DNA of 64,000 nucleotides, from contig NZ_OZ024668.1 of NCBI RefSeq assembly GCF_902497775.2, positions 4,696,326 to 4,760,325 of the forward strand, read 5' to 3'. Source of the stretch: Pseudomonas fluorescens. GTDB taxonomy: Bacteria > Pseudomonadota > Gammaproteobacteria > Pseudomonadales > Pseudomonadaceae. Position 1 is the first letter of the stretch, and every line of letters begins with the position of its first letter. Shown here piece by piece: positions 53,611 through 64,000 of the stretch. The translations under genes and the position numbers were made by a program. The notes under the pieces are model-generated. The model made no database searches. It was not told the origin of the DNA and worked only from the letters and a program-made list of their open reading frames with translations.

Positions 53611-53791
53611 GGCGTTGTCCTTTCAGTCACGTCGGTTCAAGGGGTTCGACCGCAACCCCCGGGCTTCGTGCCAGCGCGAAGGGCTTTTTGTGCCGCGCGC
53701 CACCTGCCGGGGTCGGCAAGTATCGCTGCACTATAAATCAAGCACGGCGGTTCGCATAAGCGACTATTGGGTCAGCAAATGAATAAACGGA

Positions 53792-53814
53792 CTTGTACAG
53801 TTAATTGATACAAG
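53792..53814. promoter_or_regulatory. inverted repeat in the gcbA / DUF2333 spacer
   Basis: CTTGTA (53792-53797) and TACAAG (53809-53814) flank 11 AT-rich bases in the 283-bp divergent spacer, about 80 bp before gcbA. It may be a regulator site or part of a promoter. Confidence 0.35.
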
Positions 53815-53893
53815 GCACTCGATTGCCGGGAAAGTGGTGCTAGCATAGAGCCATCACTCGAACTCAGCCTCACCCCTTATAAGTAGTCAGGAC

Positions 53894-55510
53894 ATGACCG
53901 AGCCAGAAGACCCCAGTCGTGAGCGCCTCAAGCAACACTTTGCCCAGCGGGTCATTCATCAGGCCCGGCAAATCCTCGAGATCTGGCAGCGCCTGCAGCG
54001 CAGCGAGTGGTCGACTGGCGACCTGGGTGAGCTGTGCGAAGCCAACCTGCGCCTGCAACGCTATGCCGAGCGCTTCGAGCAGCCCGAACACAGCCAGTTG
54101 GCCGAGGCCATCGGTCATGCCCTGGAGGCGGTCGAGGCCAATAGTGCGCGCCTGAGCAGCCATCTGATCAGCGAGCTCAACCGGTTGATGCAGCGCCTGT
54201 CGCGCACCGGCCTGCGCCAGGGCGACCAGCTTGAGCAAGTGCCGCTGCCGCCGCTGCGCAAGCCGGTCTACATCATGCTCCAGGACCACGACCGCGCTGA
54301 GCGCCTGGCGCAACAGCTGGAGTTCTTCGGCCTGGGTGTACAAGCCTTGTACAGCGCCGCTGCGTTTCAGGCGACCATGAGTGAACGGCTGCCCTCGGCG
54401 ATCGTCATGGACGTCGACTTCACCGGGCCGGGTGTCGGCCTGCAACTGGCGGACCAAGCCCAGCAGGGCCTGGAGCAGCGGGTGCCGTTGCTGTTCTTCA
54501 GCCTGCACGAAACTGACACGCCGACTCGCCTGGCAGCGGTACGCGCCGGTGGCCAGGAGTTCCTCACCGGCACCTTGGAAGCCTCAAGCCTGCTGGAAAA
54601 AGTCGAGTTGCTGACCAGCGTCACCCAGTACGAACCCTTCAAAGTGCTGATCATCGACGACTCGCGGGCCCAGGCCCTGCACACCGAGCGCCTGCTCAAC
54701 AGTGCCGGGATCGTCACCCGTACCCTGATCGACCCAATCCAGACCATGGCCGAGCTTGCCGACTTCCAGCCCGACCTGATCATCCTCGACATGTACATGC
54801 CCGCCTGCAACGGCACGGAGCTGGCCAAGGTGATCCGCCACAACGACCGTTACGTCAGCGTGCCGATCATCTATCTGTCGGCCGAAGACGACCTGGATAA
54901 ACAGCTCGATGCCATGAGCGAGGGCGGTGATGATTTTCTGACCAAGCCGATCCGCTCCCGGCACCTGATCACCACCGTGCGCAATCGCGCTGCCCGCGCG
55001 CGCAACCTCAAGGCGCGGATGGTTCGCGACAGCCTCACCGGGCTGTACAACCACACCCATATCCTGCAATTGCTCGAAGACTGCAGCTTCCGTGCGCGCC
55101 GCGAAGAGCAGCCGCTGAGTTTTGCCATGCTCGACATCGACCACTTCAAGAAGGTCAATGACAGCCACGGCCACCCCATGGGCGACCGGGTGATCAAGAG
55201 CCTGGCGCTGTTTCTCAAACAGCGCCTGCGCAAGACCGACTTCATCGGCCGCTACGGCGGTGAAGAGTTCGCCATCGTCATGCCCAACACCGACCTGGGC
55301 TCGGCGCACAAGGTGCTCGACGAGATCCGCCGGCGCTTTGCCGAGATCCACTACCCGGCCCAGCCTCGCGACCTGTCCTGCACTTTCAGCGCCGGCGTGG
55401 TGCAATTGAGCGACGGCCTGGATGCCCTGAGCATGGCCACCGCCGCCGATGAGGCGCTGTACCGGGCCAAGGGTGCCGGGCGCAACTGCGTGCAGCGGGT
55501 GGAAGCATAA
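53894..55510 (+). CDS. gcbA: GcbA-like diguanylate cyclase with receiver domains
   Basis: This 538-residue cytoplasmic enzyme makes c-di-GMP from two GTP. An N-terminal helical region (1-115) is followed by a degenerate receiver (about 120-240), a complete receiver (about 250-370, Asp299 in IILDMYMPACNG, Lys in LTKPIRS) and a GGDEF domain. The active site is GGEEF at 455-459. The product-inhibition I-site RxxD (RKTD, 446-449) is present five residues before it. It is the homologue of PA4843 and P. fluorescens GcbA, which promote attachment and biofilm. It precedes ctpL in the conserved order. Confidence 0.95.
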   Translation: MTEPEDPSRERLKQHFAQRVIHQARQILEIWQRLQRSEWSTGDLGELCEANLRLQRYAERFEQPEHSQLAEAIGHALEAVEANSARLSSHLISELNRLMQRLSRTGLRQGDQLEQVPLPPLRKPVYIMLQDHDRAERLAQQLEFFGLGVQALYSAAAFQATMSERLPSAIVMDVDFTGPGVGLQLADQAQQGLEQRVPLLFFSLHETDTPTRLAAVRAGGQEFLTGTLEASSLLEKVELLTSVTQYEPFKVLIIDDSRAQALHTERLLNSAGIVTRTLIDPIQTMAELADFQPDLIILDMYMPACNGTELAKVIRHNDRYVSVPIIYLSAEDDLDKQLDAMSEGGDDFLTKPIRSRHLITTVRNRAARARNLKARMVRDSLTGLYNHTHILQLLEDCSFRARREEQPLSFAMLDIDHFKKVNDSHGHPMGDRVIKSLALFLKQRLRKTDFIGRYGGEEFAIVMPNTDLGSAHKVLDEIRRRFAEIHYPAQPRDLSCTFSAGVVQLSDGLDALSMATAADEALYRAKGAGRNCVQRVEA

Positions 55511-55617
55511 AGGCAAAGTGCCATTTTTTTCACCAAGCTGCCCGCTTCGTCATAACCCGGTCATAAAAACGCAATAACTTCAGGCGCTTACCATTCGGCC
55601 GTTGGTAGACACCGAAC

Positions 55618-57579
55618 ATGCGCCTGAAGCTGATCACCAATTTCAACACCCTGTTGCTGGTTACTGTGTGCATCGCCCTGGGCGCGACCCTGTGGTGGTC
55701 ACAGCGCGCGCTGGAGCGCCCCTACCTATTGATGGAGCGCTACCTGTCGCTGTCGCAGCAGTTCCAGAACCAGGCGGCACGCAACATCCAGGACTACCTG
55801 AGCAGCGGCGATGCCCTGCGCCACGCCACCGCGCTGCAGGCCACCGCCGCCCTGCAGGGCGAACTCGAGCAATTGCCGACAGACCTTTCGGCACGCCTGA
55901 GCCCGAGCCTGGACAACCTGCAGCGCTTCACCGCCAACGAACTGCTGAGTGCCGGCAAGCTGGCCGGCGATCCGCAGGCCCTGCTGCTACAGGCCGAACG
56001 CGAGCTGGGCGCCAGCCTTGAACAACTGGCCAACTACGCCCAGAGCAGCACCGGCAGCGATGCCGGACGCTATCCGCCGCTGCTGTTCAAGGCCTCGCTG
56101 CACCTGTCGCGGTTGTCCCTGGCCCGGGACAAACTGGTCAGCAGTGGCCGTAGCGAACTGACCGAAGAAGTCGAACGCGAACTGCAGCAGATTGCCGCCC
56201 AGGCCCAACTGCTTGAGCAATTGCCGCTGCTGGGTGTGACCGCCAGCAACGCCTCGAGCGCCGATGATTTTGCCGCCCTGATGGGCCTGGAAACCCAGGC
56301 CAGCAGCGCAGCCGAGGACACCGGCGTAGCGCTCAAGCGCGAGCTCAACAGCCTGATCAAGCGCTACCCGGGCGAGCTGCAGCGTACCCGCGAACAGATC
56401 CAGCAACGCAGCGTATTGGCCAGCAGCACCTTCGAACGCATCGCCGCCGTACAGCAGGCCATCGCCGAGCTCGAACCCAGCGTGCGCAGCCAGCATGCCG
56501 CCATTCAGGGCGAGGTACGGCTGATCCAGGGCCTGATGATCGGCCTGATCCTGCTGATCGCCCTGCTCATCGACACCCTGCAACGTCGCCTGGCGCGGGT
56601 GCTGACCAACCTGGCGCCGGCACTGTCGCGCTGGGCCGAGGGCGACTTCAGCCAGGCCATCGCCCTGGGCAGGAGCAACCGCGAAATGCACGACATCCAG
56701 GACTCGCTCAACCGCCTGCGAGTCTATCTGGTCGAGCTGGTCGGCACCCTTCGCCACAACGCCGAGCAGGTCGCCGGCAGCAGCCATGCCCTGGCCGGCA
56801 TGAGCAGCGCCTTGCACGATGGCGCCGAACGCCAGGCCGGCGACACCGCGCAGATCCGCGATGCCCTGGGCGAGCTGGAAGCGACCATCCTCCAGGTCGC
56901 CGGCGATGCCAGCCAGGCTGCCGACGCCAGCCACGATGCCGGGCGTGCGGTCGAGCAAGGCCAGGCGGTGATCGGCCAGAGCCTGACCGGGCTGCGGGCG
57001 CTGGTCGATGAAGTGCAGGGCAACGCACAGATGATCGAACAGCTGGCCGAGGAATCGGCCACCATCGGCGGTGTGCTGACGGTGATCCGCTCGATCGCCG
57101 AGCAGACCAACCTGCTGGCTCTGAACGCCGCGATCGAGGCGGCGCGGGCCGGGGAAATGGGCCGTGGCTTTGCCGTGGTCGCTGAAGAAGTGCGCTCCCT
57201 GGCGCAGCGCACCACCGGGGCTACCGGTGAAATTCAGACCTTGATCGGTCGCTTGCAGCAGGCTGCTCGGGAATCGGTTGAAGGCATGCGCGTCCAGCTC
57301 GAACATGCCCAAATCACTGCCGACCAGGCCCAGGCGGCGGATGGCGCGCTGGATGAGATTGTCGCGGCGATCCAGACCATCTCGGCCACGGCGGTGCGGA
57401 TTGCCGATGTCACTGCCCAGCAGAGTGGCGCGGTGAGCGAGATTCGCGATCACAGCGAGCGCATTCATGGGTTGGGTGAAGACAACTTGCAACGAATTGG
57501 CGAGGGGCGTGAGCAGGGTGAACAGTTGCTTCGACTGGGGGGCGAGCTGAACACGGCGGTGCGGGCGTTTCGCCTGTGA
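55618..57579 (+). CDS. ctpL: CtpL-like methyl-accepting chemotaxis protein
   Basis: This 653-residue chemoreceptor has TM1 at about residues 8-28, a large helical periplasmic domain (about 30-300) rather than a Cache domain, TM2 at about 302-320 ([20 protein letters not shown]), a HAMP-like region and a signalling hairpin with [20 protein letters not shown] and [20 protein letters not shown]. By synteny it corresponds to P. aeruginosa CtpL (PA4844), a receptor for low-phosphate chemotaxis that reads phosphate via PstS. Ligand transfer is inferred from synteny. Confidence 0.92.
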   Translation: MRLKLITNFNTLLLVTVCIALGATLWWSQRALERPYLLMERYLSLSQQFQNQAARNIQDYLSSGDALRHATALQATAALQGELEQLPTDLSARLSPSLDNLQRFTANELLSAGKLAGDPQALLLQAERELGASLEQLANYAQSSTGSDAGRYPPLLFKASLHLSRLSLARDKLVSSGRSELTEEVERELQQIAAQAQLLEQLPLLGVTASNASSADDFAALMGLETQASSAAEDTGVALKRELNSLIKRYPGELQRTREQIQQRSVLASSTFERIAAVQQAIAELEPSVRSQHAAIQGEVRLIQGLMIGLILLIALLIDTLQRRLARVLTNLAPALSRWAEGDFSQAIALGRSNREMHDIQDSLNRLRVYLVELVGTLRHNAEQVAGSSHALAGMSSALHDGAERQAGDTAQIRDALGELEATILQVAGDASQAADASHDAGRAVEQGQAVIGQSLTGLRALVDEVQGNAQMIEQLAEESATIGGVLTVIRSIAEQTNLLALNAAIEAARAGEMGRGFAVVAEEVRSLAQRTTGATGEIQTLIGRLQQAARESVEGMRVQLEHAQITADQAQAADGALDEIVAAIQTISATAVRIADVTAQQSGAVSEIRDHSERIHGLGEDNLQRIGEGREQGEQLLRLGGELNTAVRAFRL

Positions 57580-57687
57580 GAATGTGTCGCGGCCATCGCA
57601 AGTCAAGTCGAGTCGTCGCACCGCGATGAGGGCAACAGGGCTGCAAAGTCCGTTATCATGCAGGCACTTTTGGACTGCGAGACCGCC

Positions 57688-59478
57688 ATGCGCCGCCTGC
57701 TTTGCCTCCTGTTTCTGCTCCTGGCCTTGCCCGCCGTCGGCGCCGGCCTGCTCGACAATCGCCCCAGCGCCACCCTGGGCGCCGCGTCGCTGAACAACAG
57801 CGGCGACTTTTTGCCGGTACACGAAGCCTTCAAGCTGAGCATGGTCCAGGATGAAGGGCAAACCCTGAAGCTGCGCTTTGTCGCCGCCGACGGTTACTAC
57901 CTGTACCGCCACCGCTTCCAGTTCCGCAGCGAACCTGCCGACATCGCCCTGGGCACGGCGCAGATCCCGCCCGGTGAAGCCAAGCACGACGAGTTCTTCG
58001 GCGACGTCGAGGTCTACCACGGCATCCTCGACATCGAAATCCCCCGCCCGGCCAACGAGCACCGCCCCTTCACCCTGCTGGTGGGCTACCAGGGCTGCGC
58101 CGACAAAGGCCTGTGCTACCCGCCGGAAACCGCTCGCCTGAGCGTCGATGGTGCCGCTGACAGCGCACCGCCCGCCACTGCCAGCGTCAACAACGCCGGT
58201 TGGGACTGGAAAAGCCTGCTGCTGTTCTTCCTCGCCGGTGTCGGCCTGACCTTCACCCCCTGTGTGTTACCGATGCTGCCGATCCTCTCGGGCGTGGTAC
58301 TGCGCGGCCAGGTCGGCGGCTTGCGCGGGTTTGCCCTGTCGCTGGCCTATGTCCTGCCGATGGCCGCCTGCTTTGCCCTGCTCGGTGCGCTGATGGGCCT
58401 GTTCGGCGCGGGCCTCAACCTGCAGGCGCGCTTGCAGTCGGCCTGGGTGCTGGTGCCGTTTTCGCTGTTCTTCGTGCTGTTCGCCCTGGCCATGTTCGGC
58501 CTGTTCGAGCTCAAGCTGCCCCATGCCATCAGCAGCCGCCTGGAGCGCCTGGTCGGCCAGACCAAGGGTGGTTCGCTGATCGGTGCGGCGGTTCTCGGGG
58601 TGTTTTCCAGCCTGCTAGTGTCGCCGTGCGTATCGGCGCCACTGGCCGGCGCGCTGTTGTACATCAGCGCCAGCGGCGACGCCCTGGGCGGTGCGTTGAA
58701 ACTGTTTGCCCTGGGCCTGGGCATGGGTGCGCCACTGCTGCTGATCGCCACTGGCGGCGCGGCCTGGCTGCCAAAAAGCGGGCCGTGGCTGGTAACCGTA
58801 AAAAACGCCATCGGCGTGCTGTTGCTGGGCCTGGCCATCGGCCTGCTCAGCCGCGTACTGCCGGGCCAGGTCACGCTGCTGCTGGTTGGCCTGCTGGCCG
58901 CTGGCACGGCGGTGTTCCTCGGTGCCCTGGAGTTCACCGTGAAAACCACCCGCCAGCGCTTGGCGCAACTGCTCGGCCTGGCCCTGCTGTTCTATGCCCT
59001 GGCCTGCTGGTACGGTGCCTTGAGCGGGCAGACCGACCCGCTGCGCCCGCTGCCTCAGGCCGGTATTGCCAGCACCGCTGCCAGTACCCAGGCCAGCAGC
59101 GCCAGCGCCTGGCAGACCATCACCACCCCGGCGGCGCTGGACAGCGCCCTGGCCGCAGCCAAGGCCGCCGGCCAGCCGGTGCTGCTGGATTGGTACGCCG
59201 ACTGGTGCATCAGTTGCAAAGTGATCGAGCACGAGGTGCTCAATGCCCCGGCAGTGCAAGCGCAGCTCAAGGATTACACGCTGCTGCGCTTCGATATCAC
59301 CGAAAGCAACGCCGAACAGCGTGCCCTGCTCGACCGCTACCAGCTGTTCGGTCCACCAGCGCTGTTGTTCTTTGCCGCGAACGGCAGCGAAATCACCGCC
59401 GATCGTGTGGTTGGCGAGATAAACGCCGGCGAATTTGCCGAGCATCTGACGCGCATTCGCGCCGATCTGGGTCTATAA
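57688..59478 (+). CDS. dsbD: thiol:disulfide interchange protein DsbD
   Basis: This 596-residue protein carries electrons from cytoplasmic thioredoxin to periplasmic DsbC, DsbG and CcmG. After a signal peptide (MRRLLCLLFLLLALPAVGAG), the N-terminal immunoglobulin-like domain has the pair in YQGCADKGLCYPP. The eight-helix membrane domain has its two Cys in FTPCVLPM and VSPCVSAPL. The C-terminal thioredoxin domain has WCISC. All six redox cysteines are intact. The ATG at 57688 gives the best signal peptide; one 10 codons earlier has no ribosome site. P. aeruginosa calls this gene dipZ. Confidence 0.95.
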   Translation: MRRLLCLLFLLLALPAVGAGLLDNRPSATLGAASLNNSGDFLPVHEAFKLSMVQDEGQTLKLRFVAADGYYLYRHRFQFRSEPADIALGTAQIPPGEAKHDEFFGDVEVYHGILDIEIPRPANEHRPFTLLVGYQGCADKGLCYPPETARLSVDGAADSAPPATASVNNAGWDWKSLLLFFLAGVGLTFTPCVLPMLPILSGVVLRGQVGGLRGFALSLAYVLPMAACFALLGALMGLFGAGLNLQARLQSAWVLVPFSLFFVLFALAMFGLFELKLPHAISSRLERLVGQTKGGSLIGAAVLGVFSSLLVSPCVSAPLAGALLYISASGDALGGALKLFALGLGMGAPLLLIATGGAAWLPKSGPWLVTVKNAIGVLLLGLAIGLLSRVLPGQVTLLLVGLLAAGTAVFLGALEFTVKTTRQRLAQLLGLALLFYALACWYGALSGQTDPLRPLPQAGIASTAASTQASSASAWQTITTPAALDSALAAAKAAGQPVLLDWYADWCISCKVIEHEVLNAPAVQAQLKDYTLLRFDITESNAEQRALLDRYQLFGPPALLFFAANGSEITADRVVGEINAGEFAEHLTRIRADLGL

Positions 59479-59650
59479 CTTCCTCTGGCCGCTAATAAAG
59501 CCGGTTTCGATGACCGAAATTAATAAATTAGTCACATATTTAGCGTGAATATCGGTCATCGTGCTGGCTATTGCCGGTAACTGGACAGTGCCCGCCGGTT
59601 TACGGCATAGTCGCCGCGCAAAGTTTCCTAACGATAAAAAGGAACCACAG

Positions 59651-60103
59651 ATGGCAACGCTACTGGTGCTGCACGGCCCCAACCTGAACCTGCTCGGCAC
59701 CCGCGAACCGGGCGTCTATGGCGCCGTGACCCTGGCCCAGATCAACCAGGACCTGGAGCAGCGCGCCCGCGCCGCCGGCCATCACCTGCAGTACCTGCAA
59801 AGCAATGCCGAGTACGAATTGATCGACCGCATCCACGCTGCGCGCGGCGAAGGCGTGGACTTCATCCTGATCAATCCGGCGGCTTTCACACATACAAGTG
59901 TCGCATTACGTGACGCGTTGCTGGCGGTGAGCATCCCATTCATCGAAGTGCATTTGTCCAACGTGCACAAGCGCGAACCTTTTCGCCATCACTCCTACTT
60001 CTCTGATGTCGCCGTAGGAGTGATTTGCGGCCTGGGTGCCACTGGCTATCGCCTGGCCCTGGAGTCTGCCCTGGAACACCTGGCTGCTAACGCAAAGCCC
60101 TGA
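59651..60103 (+). CDS. aroQ: type II 3-dehydroquinate dehydratase
   Basis: This 150-residue dodecameric enzyme removes water from 3-dehydroquinate in the shikimate pathway. Family blocks are [20 protein letters not shown] (catalytic Tyr23 and the flexible lid), [32 protein letters not shown] and [20 protein letters not shown]. The ATG at 59651 (MATLLVLHG) fits the family start. It precedes accB by about 100 bp as in other pseudomonads. Confidence 0.97.
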   Translation: MATLLVLHGPNLNLLGTREPGVYGAVTLAQINQDLEQRARAAGHHLQYLQSNAEYELIDRIHAARGEGVDFILINPAAFTHTSVALRDALLAVSIPFIEVHLSNVHKREPFRHHSYFSDVAVGVICGLGATGYRLALESALEHLAANAKP

Positions 60104-60201
60104 TGACGAGAACCTGGCCTATGGGCCGGGGCTCACAAGAAACGTTTGCTAACACGTTTTTATATTTACGCCCCTGACCGAACCTTGGGAGTTGATGATT
60201 A

Positions 60202-60657
60202 ATGGATATCCGTAAAGTCAAGAAACTGATCGAACTGCTGGAAGAATCTGGCATCGACGAGCTGGAGATCAAGGAAGGCGAAGAGTCCGTTCGGATCAGC
60301 CGCCACAGCAAGACTCCAGCCCAGCAGTACTACGCTCCGGCTCCAGTCGCCGCTCCTGTTGCCGCACCAGCCGCCCCTGCCGCTGCCGCCGCTCCAGCCG
60401 AAGCTGCCGCGCCAAAACTGAACGGCACCGTTGCCCGCTCGCCAATGGTCGGTACCTTCTACCGCAAAGCCTCGCCTGCCTCGCCAGCCTTCGTTGAAGT
60501 CGGCCAGACCGTGAAGAAAGGCGACACCCTGTGCATCGTCGAAGCCATGAAGATGATGAACCACATCGAAGCTGAAACCAGCGGTGTGATCGAATCCATC
60601 CTGGTAGAAGACGGTCAGCCGGTTGAGTTCGACCAGCCGCTGTTCACCATCGTTTGA
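60202..60657 (+). CDS. accB: biotin carboxyl carrier protein of acetyl-CoA carboxylase
   Basis: This 151-residue carrier has the N-terminal AccB segment ([20 protein letters not shown]), an Ala/Pro-rich flexible linker (residues about 47-72), and the biotinyl domain with Lys117 in EAMKMMN as the biotinylation site. The thumb loop [13 protein letters not shown] is present. It shuttles carboxybiotin to AccAD for malonyl-CoA synthesis. The gene is 17 nt upstream of accC, so the two are co-transcribed. Confidence 0.98.
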   Translation: MDIRKVKKLIELLEESGIDELEIKEGEESVRISRHSKTPAQQYYAPAPVAAPVAAPAAPAAAAAPAEAAAPKLNGTVARSPMVGTFYRKASPASPAFVEVGQTVKKGDTLCIVEAMKMMNHIEAETSGVIESILVEDGQPVEFDQPLFTIV

Positions 60658-60674
60658 ACCGCGGAGAGCCAACG

Positions 60675-62030
60675 ATGTCTGCGAAGCTGGAAAAAGTCCT
60701 GATTGCCAACCGCGGGGAAATTGCCCTGCGGATCCTGCGTGCCTGCAAAGAGCTGGGCATCAAGACCGTCGCCGTACACTCCACGGCTGACCGCGAACTG
60801 ATGCACCTGGGCCTGGCAGACGAGTCGGTCTGCATCGGTCCTGCTTCGGCCAGCCAGTCCTACCTGCACATCCCGGCCATCATCGCCGCGGCCGAAGTGA
60901 CCGGCGCTACCGCCATTCACCCAGGCTACGGTTTCCTTGCGGAAAACGCCGATTTCGCCGAGCAGGTCGAGAACTCCGGTTTTGCCTTCATTGGCCCGAA
61001 AGCCGACACCATTCGCCTGATGGGCGACAAGGTTTCGGCCAAGGACGCGATGATCAAAACCGGTGTTCCGACCGTGCCAGGTTCCGACGGCCCGCTGCCG
61101 GAAGACGAAGAAGAAGCCCTGCGCATCGGCCGTGAAGTCGGCTACCCGGTGATCATCAAGGCCGCCGGTGGCGGTGGTGGTCGCGGCATGCGCGTGGTGC
61201 ACAAGGAAGAGGACCTGATCGCCTCGGCCAAGCTGACCCGTACCGAAGCTGGCGCAGCTTTCGGCAACCCGATGGTCTACCTCGAGAAGTTCCTGACCAA
61301 CCCACGTCACGTGGAAGTCCAGGTCCTCTCCGACGGCCAGGGTAACGCCGTGCACCTGGGTGACCGCGACTGCTCGCTGCAGCGCCGCCACCAGAAGGTC
61401 CTCGAAGAAGCGCCGGCCCCGGGCATCGATGAGAAAGCCCGCCAGGAAGTGTTCAAGCGCTGTGTCGATGCCTGCATCGAGATCGGCTACCGTGGCGCCG
61501 GCACCTTCGAGTTCCTCTACGAGAACGGTAGTTTCTACTTCATCGAAATGAACACCCGTGTTCAGGTGGAGCACCCGGTTTCGGAGATGGTCACCGGTAT
61601 CGACATCGTCAAGGAGATGCTCAGCATCGCCGCTGGCAACAAGCTGTCGTTCACCCAGGATGACGTGGTGATTCGTGGTCACTCCCTGGAGTGCCGGATC
61701 AACGCCGAAGACCCGAAGAAGTTCATCCCGAGCCCAGGCACGGTCAAGCATTTCCACGCCCCGGGTGGCAACGGCGTTCGCGTCGATTCGCACCTGTACA
61801 GCGGTTACGCGGTTCCCCCGAACTACGACTCGCTGATCGGCAAGCTGATCACCTACGGCAAGGACCGCGACGAAGCCATGGCGCGCATGCGCAATGCCCT
61901 GGACGAGATCGTCGTCGACGGCATCAAGACCAACATCCCGCTGCACCGCGACCTGGTGCGTGATGAAGGTTTCTGCAAAGGTGGCGTCAACATTCACTAC
62001 CTGGAACACAAACTGGCTAACCAGGAGTGA
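60675..62030 (+). CDS. accC: biotin carboxylase subunit of acetyl-CoA carboxylase
   Basis: This 451-residue ATP-grasp enzyme carboxylates biotin on AccB with bicarbonate and ATP. The N-terminal [14 protein letters not shown], the glycine-rich loop [27 protein letters not shown], the Glu-rich metal site [18 protein letters not shown] and [13 protein letters not shown] are all intact. The ATG at 60675 has GGAGAG upstream. A strong intrinsic terminator follows. In P. aeruginosa prmA comes next; here the next gene is a regulator on the opposite strand. Confidence 0.98.
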   Translation: MSAKLEKVLIANRGEIALRILRACKELGIKTVAVHSTADRELMHLGLADESVCIGPASASQSYLHIPAIIAAAEVTGATAIHPGYGFLAENADFAEQVENSGFAFIGPKADTIRLMGDKVSAKDAMIKTGVPTVPGSDGPLPEDEEEALRIGREVGYPVIIKAAGGGGGRGMRVVHKEEDLIASAKLTRTEAGAAFGNPMVYLEKFLTNPRHVEVQVLSDGQGNAVHLGDRDCSLQRRHQKVLEEAPAPGIDEKARQEVFKRCVDACIEIGYRGAGTFEFLYENGSFYFIEMNTRVQVEHPVSEMVTGIDIVKEMLSIAAGNKLSFTQDDVVIRGHSLECRINAEDPKKFIPSPGTVKHFHAPGGNGVRVDSHLYSGYAVPPNYDSLIGKLITYGKDRDEAMARMRNALDEIVVDGIKTNIPLHRDLVRDEGFCKGGVNIHYLEHKLANQE

Positions 62031-62044
62031 TTCGGTCGTGATGT

Positions 62045-62081
62045 AAAAAGACCCCGGTCCTGTGACCGGGGTCTTTTTTTT
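62045..62081 (+). terminator. intrinsic terminator of accBC
   Basis: AGACCCCGGTC (62049-62059) and GACCGGGGTCT (62064-62074) form an 11-bp GC-rich stem with a 4-nt loop, followed by a run of T and preceded by a run of A. It may work in both directions, for acoR too. A half REP arm (CCCGCTCCCACA) follows. Confidence 0.95.
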
Positions 62082-62100
62082 GGCCCGCTCCCACAGAGAA

Positions 62101-63975
62101 TCAGCTTTTGCTCATCCGCGGCATCTCGATCCTGTGCTCATGCACCCGCCGATACAGCGTCGCCCGCGAAATCCCTAAGGCCTTGGCGGTTTCCCCTGGT
62201 TTCCAGCGATGGCGAATCAGCGCATCGAGCAACTGCTGACGCATCGGGCTGACACTGCTCTGAAGCTGCACCTGGACCTGCCCTGCGCGAATCTCCAACG
62301 GCAAGTCATCCAACTGCAGGGTGCTCGTGCAACAGATCGCACAGGCATAGCGCAGCACCTGGCGTAGCTGGCGTAAATTACCCGGCCAGCGGTAATTGAG
62401 CAGCGCCTCCAGCGCATCACCACTCAAACCGACATCAACACCACAGCCCTTGGCCTCTTCGCCCAGCAACTGGTTGATCAGCGCCAGCCGGTCACTGCGC
62501 TCGCGCAAGGGCGGCAGTTCGAAGCGGGCATTGGCCAGGCGAAAGTACAGGTCTTCGCGAAAGCTGCCCGCGGCGACCATCGCCGTGAGGTCGCGGTGGG
62601 TGGCGCAGATCACCTGGATATCCACCCGTTGCCGCGCCGAAGCGCCCAGCGGCGCCACCTCACCCTCAGCCAGCACACGTAGCAAACGGGTTTGCAGGTT
62701 CAGCGGCATATCGCCGATTTCGTCGAGAAACAACGTTCCGCCATCTGCCTGTTGCAACAGGCCCTGCATGCCCTTGCTCGAAGCACCGGTAAAAGCTCCG
62801 GCGACATAGCCAAACAGCTCGCTCTCGATCAGGTTCTCGGGGATAGCAGCGCAGTTCAGCGCCACGAACGGCTTGCCGCTACGCAAGCTCATGGCATGCA
62901 ACTGGCGGGCGAATACCTCCTTCCCAGAACCCGTCTCACCCAACACCAACACGGCCAGGTTGCAGTCCTTGACCCGGGTGGCCAGGCGCAGGCTGTGCTC
63001 GACCCGCTCATCAATCGGCTGGCGGGCAATGGCTGCAATTCGGCGCCCAGGCTTGCGCCGCGGCGAGCTGATACGCACATGCAGCTCGCCGCTTTCACCG
63101 CGCCAGCGCAGGCGCTGGGACGATTCATCGGTGGCGGCGCGCAGGGCGTCAAGGTCGAACAGCTCACCGATATGTTCCGGCAACTGGCCGTAGCGCTCCA
63201 GCAGCGCCTTGCGCGCCAGGCTGTTGAGGGCCTGCAAACGGCCATCGGCATCCCAGGCCAGCAGGTAATCCGGCTGACTGTCGACATAGCCCGGCGTGCT
63301 GTGGGCGCGCAACACCCAGTGCGGCTCGGCACTGTGCATGAAAAATGCGTTTTCGATCTCCCGTGCGCTCTGTACCACCATCTGCCGGATCAGGTGCTGG
63401 CTGCGTCGGTCATCCGGCGATTGCAGCGCCGAGACATCGACGACGCCAAGCAGCTCGCCCTGCGGGTCGAACACTGGCGCCGCCGAGCAGGTCAAGCCGA
63501 TGAAGGCGGCGCGAAAATGGTCGCGCTTGTGCACAGTCGCCGGCGCCTTGCTGGTCAGCACCGCCGCCACCCCGCAGGTGCCCTCCTCGCCCTCCGACCA
63601 ACAGGTGCCCAAGTACAACCCGGCCTTGCGACAGTCGTTGCGGATGGCCGACTCGACCCGGTAGTCGATGGTCCGCCCCTGGGCATCGGTCAGCAGCACG
63701 CAGTAGTCGGCATCGCGCACCCGCCCGTGCAGGCGCGCCACGGCATCGCCGGCAATGCGCAGGAACAGGTCGGAACGCTCACGGCATTCGTCGAGCAGAC
63801 TTTGCGAAAGGATGCGCGGCCCCTGCTGGGACGCGGGGTCGAGCCGGTGCTGCTCCATCGAGCGGCGCCAGGAGTCGAGGATCAGCGGCGGCACCGGCGC
63901 CTGTGGCAGTCGTTCGGCGTTCTTCAGTACGCGGCTGACACAGTCGACGTGGGCTTTGGAGTTCGCGGCAAGCAT
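62101..63975 (-). CDS. acoR: AcoR-like sigma-54-dependent activator
   Basis: This 624-residue enhancer-binding protein has an N-terminal GAF sensing domain (residues about 75-205), a PAS-like middle region, an AAA+ domain with Walker [15 protein letters not shown], the sigma-54 contact loop GAFTGA (393-398), Walker [13 protein letters not shown], and a C-terminal Fis-type HTH ([20 protein letters not shown]). In P. putida, as I recall, acoR lies next to accC and drives the acetoin-catabolism genes acoXABC, which would lie just beyond the right edge. GGAGG precedes the ATG. The class is sure; acetoin as effector is inferred from context. Confidence 0.88.
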   Translation of the reverse strand: MLAANSKAHVDCVSRVLKNAERLPQAPVPPLILDSWRRSMEQHRLDPASQQGPRILSQSLLDECRERSDLFLRIAGDAVARLHGRVRDADYCVLLTDAQGRTIDYRVESAIRNDCRKAGLYLGTCWSEGEEGTCGVAAVLTSKAPATVHKRDHFRAAFIGLTCSAAPVFDPQGELLGVVDVSALQSPDDRRSQHLIRQMVVQSAREIENAFFMHSAEPHWVLRAHSTPGYVDSQPDYLLAWDADGRLQALNSLARKALLERYGQLPEHIGELFDLDALRAATDESSQRLRWRGESGELHVRISSPRRKPGRRIAAIARQPIDERVEHSLRLATRVKDCNLAVLVLGETGSGKEVFARQLHAMSLRSGKPFVALNCAAIPENLIESELFGYVAGAFTGASSKGMQGLLQQADGGTLFLDEIGDMPLNLQTRLLRVLAEGEVAPLGASARQRVDIQVICATHRDLTAMVAAGSFREDLYFRLANARFELPPLRERSDRLALINQLLGEEAKGCGVDVGLSGDALEALLNYRWPGNLRQLRQVLRYACAICCTSTLQLDDLPLEIRAGQVQVQLQSSVSPMRQQLLDALIRHRWKPGETAKALGISRATLYRRVHEHRIEMPRMSKS

Positions 63976-64000
63976 GGGGCCTCCGGTTCTCGTGTTCTTG

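Overview
The window is high-GC chromosomal DNA from a Pseudomonas, most likely of the P. putida group. The evidence is the densely packed Pseudomonas-type gene set, the run speA-yciH-NUDIX-DUF2333-gcbA-ctpL-dsbD-aroQ-accB-accC (the same order I recall from P. aeruginosa PA4839-PA4848), an acoR-type activator directly beyond accC (an arrangement I recall from P. putida), and dispersed REP palindromes built on GTGGGAGCGG. No tRNA, rRNA, CRISPR, prophage or transposase gene is visible.

Region 1 (1-10.7 kb) holds general metabolism: the end of a yigZ/IMPACT gene, a spacer with DnaA-box-like sites, a merR pseudogene with an internal deletion beside a short-chain dehydrogenase, an 8-oxoguanine deaminase, a ChaA calcium/proton antiporter, an adenine/adenosine deaminase, ArsR- and LysR-type regulators, a zinc-type alcohol dehydrogenase homologue and a Bcr/CflA efflux pump. 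Region 2 (10.8-14.4 kb) is a copper-resistance module: copZ, a small secreted protein of unknown function, the P1B ATPase CopA and the sensor CueR, with two clear CueR operators. Region 3 (14.4-25.4 kb) carries a RIO-type kinase, a Cache chemoreceptor, an AraC regulator divergent from a bile acid:sodium symporter-like transporter, a thiolase / ketoacyl reductase / MaoC hydratase group, a MazG-like hydrolase overlapping cmoM, and two tandem DUF4136 lipoproteins.

Region 4 (25.4-38.2 kb) is the main accessory block: a Flp/Tad type IVb pilus locus with tadG, the PprA/PprB two-component system, a TadE-like minor pilin, the FppA prepilin peptidase, tadC, tadB, tadA, tadZ, rcpC, flp and a receiver-only response regulator. 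The position that rcpA (the outer-membrane secretin) has in P. aeruginosa holds only a spacer of about 190 bp, and tadD is also missing. An orphan TpsB/ShlB-type outer-membrane transporter without an exoprotein partner follows at 38.3-39.9 kb. This locus, without a secretin but otherwise with open frames, is the most unusual feature of the window.

Region 5 (40-49.3 kb) has the pbpC / bacterial alpha-2-macroglobulin pair around a small membrane protein, and a MATE exporter. Region 6 (49.4-64 kb) is the conserved speA-to-accC block (polyamine synthesis, c-di-GMP signalling, phosphate-type chemoreceptor, periplasmic disulfide reduction, shikimate and fatty acid synthesis), ending in a strong intrinsic terminator and an AcoR-like sigma-54 activator whose target genes probably lie beyond the right edge.
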